Under the pieces are notes generated by a model. The model did not search any database, had not been told where the DNA came from, and saw nothing but the letters and a program-made list of their open reading frames with translations. This document shows positions 15,713-25,150 of a DNA stretch of 64,000 nt, piece after piece. How positions within the stretch are numbered: the stretch's first letter is position 1; the number at the start of each line of letters is the position of its first letter. Source of the stretch: Opitutaceae bacterium (lineage in GTDB: Bacteria > Verrucomicrobiota > Verrucomicrobiia > Opitutales > Opitutaceae); contig PLXR01000147.1 of assembly GCA_003151495.1 (NCBI GenBank), positions 1 to 64,000 of the forward strand, in the 5' to 3' direction. The position numbers and the translations under genes were made by a program.

Positions 15713-18112
15713 ATGAAGTACGCGCTTCGCCAGCTGGCCGCGAACCCGGGGTTCACCCTCGTGGCCCTCGTGACGCTGGCGCTCGGGATCGGCGTGAACA
15801 CGACCGCATTCACGGTCCTGAATCGCCTGTTGCTGCAGGCGCTCCCCTACGGCGATCCGGCATCGCTCGTTCAGCTCTGGTCCACCGCTCCCCGCTGGGG
15901 AAACGTCCCGAATTCCCCTGCGGATTACTTCGACGAGCGGGACCAGAACACGGTCTTCACGGACGTGGCGGCCTTTTCGTTGACGTCGGTGAGCTACGCC
16001 GAGATCGGAAAACCCCCAATCCAGGTGGGTGCCCTCTACATGACCGCCAATTTCTTCACGGTCCTCGGAGTGCAACCGCAACTCGGGCGGCTTCCGACAG
16101 ACGACGAGACAAAGCACATGGCGTTCGTCACCCTCATCAGCGACTCTTTCTGGCACTCGCATTTCAACGGCGACCCCAACGTCCTCGGGAAACCCGTGCG
16201 CTTGAACAGCCGCGTGAGCTCGGTCATCGGTGTCATGCCGCCGTCGTTGAATGACCCGGCGCTCTTCAATAGCCGCCCCGCTTTCTTCTATCTCGACCCC
16301 GTGACGCACAGCCGTACCGTCCGGAAGGTCGGCTGGTATTCCGAGGTGGCCAGGCTGAAGCCCGGCGTCTCCATCAAGCAGGCACAGCTCCAGATGGACG
16401 TCATCGCGAAAAGGCTGGAACACGACTACCCGGAGACCAACAAGGACCGGCGCTTCGCGGTCATCCGCTACCCGACGAACCAGCTCGGCGACGACGGAGC
16501 GCAACTCACGTGGATGACCTTTGCCCTGTCGGGCCTCGTGCTCCTTATCGCATGCATCAACCTTGCCAACCTGCAGCTGGTCAGGACGACGCGGCGCAGC
16601 CAGGAGATTGCCATCCGGATGGCGCTTGGATGCTCGAGGTGGCGGCTGATCGGAATGCTGCTCCAGGAGAGCATCATCGTCTCCACTGCGGGGGGAGTGC
16701 TCGGGATCGCGATGGGAGTGTGGAGCAACAGCTTCGTCGTCCATTTCTTCGAAATGGACATGCCCCTCAATTTGCGGGTGATCGCCTTCACCCTTGGAAT
16801 CGCCATGGTCTCGGGCGCGTTCTTCGGCACAGTCCCGGCATGGATGGCCACACGGGAGGACTTCGGGACCTCGCTGAAATCGGGCGGCCGTGGGTCCACC
16901 TCGGACCGCTCGCGGCACTGGCTCCGCCAGTGCCTGGTGGTGATCGAGCTTGCGATGGCCGTGACGCTCCTCGCCGGGGCGGGTTTCTTTGTCAGCGGCA
17001 TCTACCGGCTGACCCATCGGGATCTGGGGTGGAAGCCGGGGCAGCAGCTCATCGGCGACATACAGCTGGACCAGGACAACTTCGGCGGGGACAAGAACCA
17101 TCCCAAGGTCCTCGCGTTCGGGGAGCACGCGCTGGAGGCGCTCAGGGCCCTTCCGGGGGTCGAGGCGGCGGCGATCTCGAGCGGCTCGCCCACCTGGGGC
17201 AACCGAATGCAGCAGTTCAAGGTCGAGGGCCAGCCAGCCCCCGAGAAGGGCCACGAGCCCGAGGCGGGCTACTTCAACGTCAGTCCCGGCTGGTTCAAGG
17301 TGTACGGCATCCGCCTTCTCCAGGGACGGGAATTCCTGGAATCGGACCGATTTGACTCGGAGCAGGTCACGATCGTCAGCGAGTCCATGGCCCGGAAGAA
17401 CTGGCCGGGTGAGTCGCCCATTGGGAAGCGTCTCATGGAACTCGATCCGAGCGGCGAAGGCAAATGGGCGACAGTGGTCGGCGTCATGCAGGATTTCAAA
17501 GGTGGCGCCGAGTTCTACAACCCGAGCATGTCGAACCTCCGGTTCGTCCGCCCCTGGGCCCAGGATACCTGGGGCGGCGTGGTGTTCACCGTGCGGACCG
17601 CGGGAGACCCGGGGATCCTGAAGGAACCTGTCCGGAGGGCGATGGCCCAGCTGCTTCCCGACCTGGCGATTGACTACATGGCAACGACCGCCGAGGACGC
17701 GGCACAGACCTATACCTACTTCAATTTCCTCCGACGCATCCTCGTGCAGATCGCGGTCCTCGGGCTTCTCCTCTCGGCCGTGGGGATCTACGGCGTCGTG
17801 GCCAATCTCGCCTCCGAGAGAACCAAGGAGATCGGAATTCGCATGGCGCTCGGGGCGCAGCCGCGCAACCTCATCTGGCTTTTCGTCAGGAACGGGATCG
17901 TTCTGGCCGGCATCGGCGCGGCGATCGGCCTCTGCCTCTCCTTCATCCTTGTCACGACGCTGTCGCGAATTCTTCCCGCGCTACCGGGCAAGGATCCCGG
18001 CGTCATCGTGTGCGCGGCGCTGCTGCTGGTTGCAGTGGCCCTCTTCGCCTGCTGGTTGCCGGCTCGCCGGACGACCAAGGTCAGCCCCTTGGTGGCCCTG
18101 CGATCGGAGTAG
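15713..18112 (+). CDS. Orphan MacB/FtsX-type ABC transporter permease (duplicated, ADOP-like)
   Basis: A 799-aa permease with two copies of the MacB periplasmic core plus FtsX transmembrane layout, as in the 'duplicated orphan permease' group. TM1 follows MKYALRQLAANPGFTLV. A triplet of helices (LSGLVLLIACINLANL; AMVSGAFFGTVPAW and neighbours) closes the first half. A second core (LVVIELAMAVTLLAGAGFFV onward) ends with AVGIYGVVANLASERTKEIGIRMALG and the final helices. I trimmed the ORF-track start to the ATG of MKYALRQL; MVAAAM five codons earlier is an alternative. No ATPase gene lies next to it. By analogy it may export peptides, lipoproteins or small molecules, but this is inference. Confidence 0.9.
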   Translation: MKYALRQLAANPGFTLVALVTLALGIGVNTTAFTVLNRLLLQALPYGDPASLVQLWSTAPRWGNVPNSPADYFDERDQNTVFTDVAAFSLTSVSYAEIGKPPIQVGALYMTANFFTVLGVQPQLGRLPTDDETKHMAFVTLISDSFWHSHFNGDPNVLGKPVRLNSRVSSVIGVMPPSLNDPALFNSRPAFFYLDPVTHSRTVRKVGWYSEVARLKPGVSIKQAQLQMDVIAKRLEHDYPETNKDRRFAVIRYPTNQLGDDGAQLTWMTFALSGLVLLIACINLANLQLVRTTRRSQEIAIRMALGCSRWRLIGMLLQESIIVSTAGGVLGIAMGVWSNSFVVHFFEMDMPLNLRVIAFTLGIAMVSGAFFGTVPAWMATREDFGTSLKSGGRGSTSDRSRHWLRQCLVVIELAMAVTLLAGAGFFVSGIYRLTHRDLGWKPGQQLIGDIQLDQDNFGGDKNHPKVLAFGEHALEALRALPGVEAAAISSGSPTWGNRMQQFKVEGQPAPEKGHEPEAGYFNVSPGWFKVYGIRLLQGREFLESDRFDSEQVTIVSESMARKNWPGESPIGKRLMELDPSGEGKWATVVGVMQDFKGGAEFYNPSMSNLRFVRPWAQDTWGGVVFTVRTAGDPGILKEPVRRAMAQLLPDLAIDYMATTAEDAAQTYTYFNFLRRILVQIAVLGLLLSAVGIYGVVANLASERTKEIGIRMALGAQPRNLIWLFVRNGIVLAGIGAAIGLCLSFILVTTLSRILPALPGKDPGVIVCAALLLVAVALFACWLPARRTTKVSPLVALRSE

Positions 18113-18132
18113 GCGGGGCAATCTCGCTGGAT

Positions 18133-19746
18133 TCAAAACGCCGAGCCGTCGGCCTTTGTCCCGCAGAGGCACACCTCGAGCCCCAGCTCCTCTGCCAGGG
18201 CCGCCTTGGCATACATGGCCAGGTCGGCGTCGCTGGCGGAAAGGCCGTAGGCAACGTGCACGTGGTTCGCCTTGTGGCGCGCCATCATCTGGTCGCGCGA
18301 GACTCCGTAGGTCACGGCGTGCATGATCGGCCACTGCGGCGTCGTCTCCCGCCAGCGGCGGTCGGTCTCCTGCATCGGGAGGTCGACGACCCTGGCCCGC
18401 CCCAGGTCCATCTTCAGCTTCCCCCCTTGGACGAAGACGCGGCTCCACACGATCTCCCCGGGCTTGGCGATTCCCCGCACGGTGCCCCCCCCTAGCCGGA
18501 AATACACCGAGGGCTGGCGCACCGAGTCCGTGCCCTTGTAGCCGCCCGGGTGGTGGGCGGGGGGCGCGCTCCCCGAGATGAGGAAGACCCACACGAAGTC
18601 GGGGACGGTGCCGCTGCGGTCCAGGTCCCCCCAGCGCAGGTCGTGGAGCGTGTTCTCGGGGGGCTGGCCGAGCGCGCGGTGGACCCGCTGGGTGAGGAGG
18701 CCGTCCAGGCCCGCGCATTCGTCCACCTCGTTGAAGGTCGTCAGGGGCTCCCCCTCGCGGATGACGTCGCCCACGGCGTTCACGACAGGGGGGCGGTCGC
18801 TGTTGTTGAGGATGCCCTCGGCCAGGTCGCTCGCCGGAAGGAGGTCCTTGAGGCCCAGCTGGTACTGGATGCCGATCGCGTCGCAGCCGAACTCGTCGGC
18901 GATCCGAAGCGCGGCGACATAGGTCCGGCACTGCCAGAGGACCTGGCTCTCCGTCAGCTCGGTGGCCTCGTCGGTCCCCAGGTGGAACTTCATCCCGCGC
19001 CCGCGCAGCCAGTCGAAGACCTCTCGCGCCTCGGACTCGCCGACCTGCCGGGCCCCGTAGTAAAGGGCGGACTGCGAAAGCCGCTCCTTGTAGACCCCGG
19101 CCCTGAAAAGGAGCTCGTCGGGGATGATCGCGTTGTACATGCCCATGCACCCCTCGTCGAAGACGCCGAGGATGGCCTTGTTTTTGCGGAGGTCGGCCGC
19201 GAGCCTTCGCGCGACCGCCCTGGCCTTCACGGGCACCTTCGCCCGGCGGAGCGGCTTCACGTGGCTCGCCCGGTGCCTGAGCACCCCCGTCTTGAGCCAT
19301 GTTCCGAGGCCCTTCAGGAAAAACTCGTCCGTGAAGTCCTCGCTCCAGAGCGTCGAGTACTTGACGCCCGCCTTGGCCAGCGAGGCGTTCAGGTTGAGCA
19401 TCCCGACAAGGCCCGGCCATGTGCCGCTCCAGTTGGCCACCGTGAGGATCGGCCCCCTGTGGGAGATGAGCCCGGCGAGCACGTGGTGCGAGTACTGCCA
19501 GACGGCCTCGGCCACGATAAGCGGCTGCTTCGGGTCAATTCCCGCGAACACGTCCATGCCCTCCCGCTGGGACGCGATGAAACCGTGGCGCCTGGCCGCG
19601 CTGAAGGGATGCGCCCTTACAACCCGGTGCCCGAGGCGGGATACGGCCTCTGAGAGCTTCATCTCCATCTCGAGCTGGGCGGGCCAGCAGGTTTCGTTGG
19701 CCGACTGGCGCAGGTCGCCGCTGGCGACAAGGAGGACCGATTTCAT
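18133..19746 (-). CDS. L-fucose/L-arabinose isomerase family protein
   Basis: A 537-aa protein with the fucose/arabinose isomerase-like Rossmann entrance ([51 protein letters not shown]) and later catalytic-domain features ([40 protein letters not shown]). Family members interconvert aldoses and ketoses with a divalent metal. The start was moved from TTG 19761 to ATG 19746 ([10 protein letters not shown]). It lies 55 nt downstream of the sugar-binding protein gene and is the last gene in the minus-strand sugar locus. That context supports sugar catabolism; the particular sugar is not known. Confidence 0.82.
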   Translation of the reverse strand: MKSVLLVASGDLRQSANETCWPAQLEMEMKLSEAVSRLGHRVVRAHPFSAARRHGFIASQREGMDVFAGIDPKQPLIVAEAVWQYSHHVLAGLISHRGPILTVANWSGTWPGLVGMLNLNASLAKAGVKYSTLWSEDFTDEFFLKGLGTWLKTGVLRHRASHVKPLRRAKVPVKARAVARRLAADLRKNKAILGVFDEGCMGMYNAIIPDELLFRAGVYKERLSQSALYYGARQVGESEAREVFDWLRGRGMKFHLGTDEATELTESQVLWQCRTYVAALRIADEFGCDAIGIQYQLGLKDLLPASDLAEGILNNSDRPPVVNAVGDVIREGEPLTTFNEVDECAGLDGLLTQRVHRALGQPPENTLHDLRWGDLDRSGTVPDFVWVFLISGSAPPAHHPGGYKGTDSVRQPSVYFRLGGGTVRGIAKPGEIVWSRVFVQGGKLKMDLGRARVVDLPMQETDRRWRETTPQWPIMHAVTYGVSRDQMMARHKANHVHVAYGLSASDADLAMYAKAALAEELGLEVCLCGTKADGSAF

Positions 19747-19801
19747 GGGCTTTTGGGGCAATGACCCATGTGTGCCCTACCCCGTTACCGTTCCCCGACC
19801 G

Positions 19802-20752
19802 TCACAACGAGTCACCGCCGCGAGCGACATTATCGGGGGTAAAGACCCGGGACTCAAGCGCTACCTCCTTCGGCACGGACTCCCCGTTCAGTATCCGCAA
19901 GGCGCTGGCGACAGCCTCCTTTCCCCCTGTGGGGTACTCGAAGGAGGCCGCGAGGAGCCTCTGTCTCACGTAGGCCTGCCCCTCCTGGGGCAGGCCGTCG
20001 ATCCCGACGAAGAGGATGTCCCCCTCGCGGCCCGCCGCCTTGGCGGCGAGGTAGGCGCCGTGGGCGCCCGGGTCGTTGTGCGCGTACACGAGGTCGATCT
20101 GCTCGTTGACGGCGAGCGCGGACTCCATCTCCTTGCGCGCCTCGGGCTCGAGCCACTTCATGTCGGCCTCGAAGACGATGTCGACCGGCGCGCCCTTGAT
20201 GGCCTCCCGGAACCCGGCATCCCGGTCCTGGCCCGGCGTGGAGGTCATGAGGCCCTTGAGTTCCACCAGGCGCGCGCGCCCGCCTGCCTTCATCCTAGGG
20301 AGCGCGGCGAGGCGCCTTGCGATCCACTCGCCCGCAGCCCTCCCGATCCTCCGGTTGTCCGCCCCGATGAACTGCGTGTAGTCGCCCCCCAGGACGCGGC
20401 GGTCGAGCACGACCACGGGGATTCCCCGCCTGAACGCCTCGGCGACGGGCGGGGTGAGCGGCGCCGCCTCCTTCGGGGAGACGATCAGGAGGTCGACCTC
20501 GGCGTTCACGAACTCCCCGATCTGCGCGGCCTGCGCGAGGGTGTCGTTCTGGGCGTCCTTGAAGACGACCTCGAGCTCCGGGTGCGCCCGCGCGGCCTTG
20601 AGGATGTCCGCGTTCATCTGGACCCTCCAGGGTTCGCCCAGGTTGCACTGGCTCATCCCGATGATCCACTTGTCGCCGTGCCTTGGCTTGCCGGCAAGGG
20701 CGGTGGCGGCGAGGCAAAGCGTGAGGACGAGGGAGAGGGCGTGTTTTGACAT
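19802..20752 (-). CDS. Periplasmic sugar-binding protein of an ABC importer (YtfQ/RbsB type)
   Basis: A 316-aa type I periplasmic binding protein with a signal peptide (LVLTLCLAATALA). The N-terminal lobe has IIGMSQCNLGEPWRVQMNADI and the hinge region VDLLIVSPKEAAPLTPPV. VVVLDRRVLG and the later VELKGLMTSTPGQDRDAGF resemble YtfQ, the galactofuranose-binding protein. YAHNDPGAHGAYLAAKAAG and GIDGLPQEGQAYV are classic for the family. It delivers a monosaccharide to the permease encoded 18 nt upstream. Given the DUF2961 gene in the same run, a furanose ligand is a reasonable guess. Confidence 0.92.
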   Translation of the reverse strand: MSKHALSLVLTLCLAATALAGKPRHGDKWIIGMSQCNLGEPWRVQMNADILKAARAHPELEVVFKDAQNDTLAQAAQIGEFVNAEVDLLIVSPKEAAPLTPPVAEAFRRGIPVVVLDRRVLGGDYTQFIGADNRRIGRAAGEWIARRLAALPRMKAGGRARLVELKGLMTSTPGQDRDAGFREAIKGAPVDIVFEADMKWLEPEARKEMESALAVNEQIDLVYAHNDPGAHGAYLAAKAAGREGDILFVGIDGLPQEGQAYVRQRLLAASFEYPTGGKEAVASALRILNGESVPKEVALESRVFTPDNVARGGDSL

Positions 20753-20770
20753 GGGGTTTTTGTTTGGGGG

Positions 20771-21745
20771 TCAGGGTTTCCTTCTCTGGAGGAGCACGGC
20801 GGCCACGATGATGGCGCCGGTCAGCATGAGCCGGCTCGCCTCCGGGACGGCGTTGATGCTGAGGATCTTCTCCAGATAGCCGATCGTGATCGCGCCGATC
20901 AGGGTGAGCCCCACCCCGCCCCGCCCCCCAGCGAGGCTCGTGCCGCCGATGACGACGATCGCGATGGCCGTCAGCTCGTAGCCGGTTCCGGCCTCCGGGT
21001 CGCCCTGCTCCTCCTGCGCGGCCTGGCATATTCCCGCCACCGCGGCGAACACCCCGCAGAGCCCGTAGGCGAGGAGCTTCGCCCGCACGACGGGCACCCC
21101 CGAGAGGCGCGCGGCATCCTCGTTGCCCCCTGTCGCGTAGAGGTAGCGGCCGTACCTGAGCCTCGAGAGAACGACCCAAGAGACCAGGACGCATGCGAGG
21201 AAGACGAGCGAGACGGCCGCCACGTTTCCGCCGAGGACCCTTGCGTCGAGGCGCGCGAAGACGGTCGGGAGATCCACGTACGAGAAGCTGCCGTCCGGCT
21301 GCTGGATCACCCGGGATATCTTCTGCCCGCCGGAGAGGGCCTTGGCGAGGCCCCGGGCGAACACCATGAGGGCGAGCGTCGCGATGAAGGGCTGGACCCT
21401 GAGGCGGGAGACGAGCGTGCCCGAGGCGAGGCCGGCCGCCGCGCCCGCGCCCAGGGTCAACGCAACGGCGAGGAAAGCCGGCAGGCCGTGGTGCAGGGTT
21501 GCGGTCGAGAAGATCACGGCCGAGAGCCCGAGCACGCTGCCGACGGCTAGGTCGATCCCGCCCGAGACCACGACCAGCGTCATGCCGCAGGCCAGGATCC
21601 CGTAGACCGACACCTGGCGGAGCATGTCCCTGTGGGTGCTCCAGTGGAAGAAGGCCCCGTGGGCGTTGCAGAGGCACCCGATCGCGAAGACGAGGGCCAG
21701 TGCGAGGAGCGCCCGGACCCAGGGGATCTGGAAGGCGGCCTTCAT
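20771..21745 (-). CDS. Sugar ABC transporter permease (RbsC/YtfT family)
   Basis: A 324-aa BPD_transp_2-type permease with about ten membrane helices. Visible family motifs are GILACGMTLVVVSGGIDLAVGSVLGLS near the N-terminus and ARLSGVPVVRAKLLAYGLCG in the cytoplasmic coupling region. AIAIVVIGGTSLAGGRGGV is near the end. I moved the start 87 codons downstream of the ORF-track start to MKAAFQIPW. That ATG overlaps the ATPase stop codon in an ATGA, typical of coupled transporter genes. It forms the membrane channel with the adjacent binding protein and ATPase. Confidence 0.93.
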   Translation of the reverse strand: MKAAFQIPWVRALLALALVFAIGCLCNAHGAFFHWSTHRDMLRQVSVYGILACGMTLVVVSGGIDLAVGSVLGLSAVIFSTATLHHGLPAFLAVALTLGAGAAAGLASGTLVSRLRVQPFIATLALMVFARGLAKALSGGQKISRVIQQPDGSFSYVDLPTVFARLDARVLGGNVAAVSLVFLACVLVSWVVLSRLRYGRYLYATGGNEDAARLSGVPVVRAKLLAYGLCGVFAAVAGICQAAQEEQGDPEAGTGYELTAIAIVVIGGTSLAGGRGGVGLTLIGAITIGYLEKILSINAVPEASRLMLTGAIIVAAVLLQRRKP

Positions 21746-23280
21746 TGCGATCCCATGGCCGCGGCGAGCACCTTCTCCTGGGTCGCCTCCGCCCGCGTGA
21801 ATTCCGCGGAGACGCTCCCTCGGTGCAGGACAAGGATCCGATCCGACAGGCCGAGGAGCTCGGGAAGCTCGCTCGATATGAGGAGGATCGCCATCCCCTG
21901 CCCTGTCCAGGCCCTCATGAGCGAGTAGATCTCCCTCTTTGCCCCGACGTCGACCCCCCGGGTCGGGTCCTCGAGGAGGAGCACCCTCGGCCCCGTGCAG
22001 AGCCATTTTGCGAGCACCACCTTCTGCTGGTTGCCGCCGGAGAGCGTGCCCACCGGCTGCTCAATGGACGCAAGTCGTATGCCGAGGGCCCCGGCCCAGT
22101 GCCTGGCCCGGCTCCTCTCGATCCCGCGGCGCAGGAGCCCCATCGGGGACACCCCGGGGAGGGACGCGAGGCTCACGTTGGCCCCGACGCTCATCCCGAG
22201 GACGAGGCCCGTGGCCTTCCGGTCCGCGGTCAGGTGGGCGAGCCCCCGCCCGATGGAGTCCCGGGGATTTTTCGGGTGAAAGGGCACCCCGCCCAGCGTC
22301 ACCTCGCCCGTGCAGCAGGCGCCCCGCGACCCGAACAGGCCCTGGAAAAGCTCGGCGGCGCCGGAACCCTGGAGCCCGGCGATGCCGAGGATCTCGCCCG
22401 GCGCCACTCTGAGGCTCACCCCTCCGACGGCGTTGCGCCGGGACGGGTCCGGGTCGCGGACGCCGAGCCCTCGGGTCTCGAGGGCCGGCGCAGCAGTGCC
22501 TCCCGCCCGCCCCTCGCCCGGAGGGGGGAACTGCTCGGACAGGTCCCTGCCGACCATCCACTGGATCAGCCTCCTCTCGGGGCATTCGCCGGCCGGCGCG
22601 GTGCCGACCCACTTCCCGTCCCTGAGGACCGTGATCCGGTCGGCGACCCTGGCGATCTCCTCCATCTTGTGCGTGATGTAGATCACGGCGCACCCCCGGG
22701 CCCTGAGGGCGGCGACCAGGGTAAAGAGCTTGTCCACCTCGGGCCGGTCGAGCGCGCTCGTCGGCTCGTCCATCACGATCACCCTCGCCTCGAAGGCCAG
22801 GGCCTTGGCGATCTCAATCCGGTTCTTGACCGACAGGGAGAAGGCCTCGACGGGGCGCGCCATGTCGGCCTCGGAGAGCTCGAGGTTGAGCTGGCGGCAG
22901 AGTTCGGCCGAGCGGGCGACCTGGGCGGGGCGGTCGAGCCACCATCCCCCGAGGCGACGGGATTCCCTGCCCAGGTGGATGTTGTCGGAGACGCTCATCG
23001 AGTCGACGAGCGAGAGCTCCTGGTGGATGACCGAGATGCCGCTACGCCTCGCGTCGTCGGGAGACGCGGGCCGCAGAGGCTTCCCTTGGAGGGTCATCTC
23101 GCCGTCGAACCCGGGGTGCACTCCCGCCAGTATCTTTATCAGCGTGCTCTTGCCGGCCCCGTTCTCGCCGGCCAGCACGTGGACCTCCCCCGCGAGGACG
23201 TCGAAGGAGACATCGTCAAGGGCCCTGACGCCCCCGAACGACTTCCCGACCCGGGCAAAGCGGAGGAGCGGTTCCGGCAT
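21742..23280 (-). CDS. Sugar ABC transporter ATPase (RbsA/YtfR family, two nucleotide-binding domains)
   Basis: A 512-aa ATPase with two fused nucleotide-binding domains. The first has Walker A GENGAGKST, the family-typical GISVIHQELSLVDSMSV, a signature region (AFSLSVKNRIEIAKAL) and Walker B VIVMDEPTSALD. The second has a degenerate Walker A (IAGLQGSGAAELFQ), the canonical LSGGNQQKVVLAKWL and VLLLEDPTRGVDVGAK. This asymmetry is normal in RbsA/YtfR-type proteins. The start was trimmed to MPEPLLRFARVGKSFGG. The DUF2961 gene lies 28 nt upstream and the permease overlaps the stop by 4 nt. Confidence 0.95.
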   Translation of the reverse strand: MPEPLLRFARVGKSFGGVRALDDVSFDVLAGEVHVLAGENGAGKSTLIKILAGVHPGFDGEMTLQGKPLRPASPDDARRSGISVIHQELSLVDSMSVSDNIHLGRESRRLGGWWLDRPAQVARSAELCRQLNLELSEADMARPVEAFSLSVKNRIEIAKALAFEARVIVMDEPTSALDRPEVDKLFTLVAALRARGCAVIYITHKMEEIARVADRITVLRDGKWVGTAPAGECPERRLIQWMVGRDLSEQFPPPGEGRAGGTAAPALETRGLGVRDPDPSRRNAVGGVSLRVAPGEILGIAGLQGSGAAELFQGLFGSRGACCTGEVTLGGVPFHPKNPRDSIGRGLAHLTADRKATGLVLGMSVGANVSLASLPGVSPMGLLRRGIERSRARHWAGALGIRLASIEQPVGTLSGGNQQKVVLAKWLCTGPRVLLLEDPTRGVDVGAKREIYSLMRAWTGQGMAILLISSELPELLGLSDRILVLHRGSVSAEFTRAEATQEKVLAAAMGSQ

Positions 23281-23308
23281 CGGTGGGTCCTGCCGAACGA
23301 CGTGCGCC

Positions 23309-24550
23309 CTAGGGCGCACGCTCGCCCGCCGGCGCGAGCGCCGGGAGGTCGTGCTGGGGGTGATCGAGGTAGAAGTAGCTTGTCGCCGAGTAGTCGTCGG
23401 ACCGGTAGAAGTTCACCCAGCCCTTCGCAAACCGCTCCTCCTTCAGGTCCGGGGCGGGCACCTCGTCGAGGAGCCTCACGAAGCTGGTCTTTGTCCCGAC
23501 TGAGATGGGCCGGAGCGGGGTTCCCTTCGCGATCAGCGCAACGACGATGTCGCGTTCCCCGCCCCCGATCTCCTGGATCACGGCCCGGAAGTCCTTGTTG
23601 AAGTAGACCGGGTCGGGAACATGGAGCCGGTAGAAGGCGAAGCTTCCCTCCTTGTCATCGGATATCGTGCATCCCTGGTAGGGACCCGAGAACACGCCCT
23701 CCCCGTAGCCGGTGCCGATGTAGTCCTCGGTGCCGGTCCCCACGATCGTCGGGTGCTCGCGGTCCCCGTCCAGGTACATCCTCACCTCCCCCTCGCCGTA
23801 CCAGGTGCGCGGGTAGGCCTCGCTGGTCCTGACCCCCATGTTGACCCCCAGGAAGCGCCCCTTGCCCTCGACCCGGGGGAGGAACTCGAAGTCTTCGCCG
23901 ATCGCGACGGACTTTTGCCGCTTCCAGATGGAGTGGAAGTAGAGCATGTCGCCCGGGACGGCGCCCTTCACGAAGTCGACGTCGAAGAACAGGGCCTCGA
24001 GGTCCGCGCGGCCCTCGTTGGTCACGGTCACCCGCGCCGCCCTCCTGAAGGGCATCGGCGCAAAGCAGTCGAAGGAGCGCCCCTCGGGGCTCGCGAAGAG
24101 GGCGGACTGGAACGCCGTCAGCCGGCCGAGCCCCGCGCAGAAGAAATCACCGAAGGGCACGTCGACCGCAGGCCTCGCGGAGTCCTCCCAGTACATCCTG
24201 AGGCGAAGCGACCGGAGCGAGCCCGGGGAGCGGTCGCTCACGGTGGCCCAGATCCTCCGGATCACGCCGGGGCCCTTCGTGTCGAGGAGCACTTTCGTCT
24301 CCCCCGCCTTCAGCGACTCGAACGCATTCCCCTTCGCGGACTGGTTCGTCCGGCCGCCGTCGCCCTTCGCTCCGTTCAGGTTCTCGAAGCTGCTGACGCG
24401 CGACTGGACGTCCGCGGGCATCCGGTAGAGGTCGTCGGCCTGGGCGCCGGCGCGCGACGTCAGGAGTCCCAGTAGGGCAAGGATCCTCAATCCGCTGCCG
24501 GGGCCGGCGGCATGGGGGATCCAACCCAGGGGTAGCCGCCTTGTTGTCAT
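23309..24550 (-). CDS. Exported DUF2961 (GH172-like) protein
   Basis: A 413-aa secreted protein with a signal peptide (LRILALLGLLTSRAGA). The mature sequence is typical of DUF2961: SSFENLNGAKGDGGRTN, PGVIRRIWATV, VDVPFGDFFCAG, PMPFRRAARVTVTNEG, TIVGTGTEDYIGTGYGEG and the closing SYFYLDHPQHDLPAL. DUF2961 corresponds to glycoside hydrolase family 172, whose studied members act on fructofuranosides or arabinofuranosides. It heads the operon that encodes a YtfQ-like importer and a fucose isomerase-like enzyme, so it probably releases the sugar that the importer takes up. The trimmed start is ATG 24550. Confidence 0.9.
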   Translation of the reverse strand: MTTRRLPLGWIPHAAGPGSGLRILALLGLLTSRAGAQADDLYRMPADVQSRVSSFENLNGAKGDGGRTNQSAKGNAFESLKAGETKVLLDTKGPGVIRRIWATVSDRSPGSLRSLRLRMYWEDSARPAVDVPFGDFFCAGLGRLTAFQSALFASPEGRSFDCFAPMPFRRAARVTVTNEGRADLEALFFDVDFVKGAVPGDMLYFHSIWKRQKSVAIGEDFEFLPRVEGKGRFLGVNMGVRTSEAYPRTWYGEGEVRMYLDGDREHPTIVGTGTEDYIGTGYGEGVFSGPYQGCTISDDKEGSFAFYRLHVPDPVYFNKDFRAVIQEIGGGERDIVVALIAKGTPLRPISVGTKTSFVRLLDEVPAPDLKEERFAKGWVNFYRSDDYSATSYFYLDHPQHDLPALAPAGERAP

Positions 24551-24629
24551 TTCTTCAATCACCCTAGATGTGCCAGAAGGCCCCAATTGGCGGGCCGAGG
24601 CAAGACTTAGGCTGGGTCGCGTAGCCGGG

Positions 24630-24648
24630 CGGTTTTTCGGCTAAACCG
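24630..24648. promoter_or_regulatory. Inverted repeat upstream of the sugar operon
   Basis: CGGTTT and AAACCG face each other across 7 nt, 80 nt upstream of the DUF2961 start and in the divergent gap before the lipoprotein gene. The arrangement fits an operator for a LacI-type or similar dimeric repressor. No regulator gene lies nearby. Confidence 0.35.
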
Positions 24649-24748
24649 ATTCCCCAATGGTCCGATGGACTAGAGACGTCCCGGCTGCCAAAGGCACACG
24701 GGCCAGGGGGGCGTATTCGTGGTTCACAGGCAAAATCCAGAGCACTCG

Positions 24749-25150
24749 ATGCGTCCCAGGAATCCAGCGCGCCCGAGGGCGCCCTGGGCAGTCCTTGCAT
24801 TGCTGCCGTTCCTGCAGGGTTGCACGGCCGTCGCCCCGGCGCCCGCGCCGCCGCCGCCGGCCCACCTGGTCGTCACCAACCTGACGGACTACCGTTGGCA
24901 CATCGTCATCAGCCGCCCGTCCGGCCAGCCCGTGCGGGATTTCGAGGTGAAGGCCCGCGCTTCAAGCGCCGTGGACCTGGACGGGGCCGACTACGTGATC
25001 GACCAGGACGCGGTGGCCGGGAGCGCGGACCCCGAGCTCGCGCGCAGGCTCTCGGTCCACCTGGATCCGGGAGAAGCCTACGGCTGGAGGCTCGCGACGC
25101 TACTCTCCGCCTCCCCGACCGACGCCGGCGCGCAGGAGCCATCGAGATGA
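24749..25150 (+). CDS. Putative lipoprotein of unknown function
   Basis: A 133-aa protein with a signal peptide and lipobox (LLPFLQGC, Cys near 26), then a Pro/Ala linker. The ~90-residue domain reads HLVVTNLTDYRWHIVI, then DFEVKARASSAVDLDGADYVI, and ends in ARRLSVHLDPGEAYGWRLATLL. The strand-rich pattern suggests a small beta-sandwich. I do not recognise a family. The start was moved to the internal ATG that precedes the hydrophobic core. Its stop overlaps the next ATG by ATGA, so production is likely coupled to the 882-aa protein, and the two may act together in the envelope. Confidence 0.75.
   Translation: MRPRNPARPRAPWAVLALLPFLQGCTAVAPAPAPPPPAHLVVTNLTDYRWHIVISRPSGQPVRDFEVKARASSAVDLDGADYVIDQDAVAGSADPELARRLSVHLDPGEAYGWRLATLLSASPTDAGAQEPSR

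Noticed and set aside
14728-15813. 361-aa minus-strand ORF
   Set aside because: It lies antisense to four clear Sel1 repeats and has Arg/Pro-rich shadow composition.
15668-17254. 528-aa minus-strand ORF opposite the permease
   Set aside because: The permease frame shows membrane helices and family motifs; the opposite frame is His/Arg/Glu-rich without any motif.
24820-25146. N-terminal extension of the 882-aa protein in the ORF track
   Set aside because: These 109 codons overlap the lipoprotein gene in another frame, and the ATGA overlap marks a better start at 25147.
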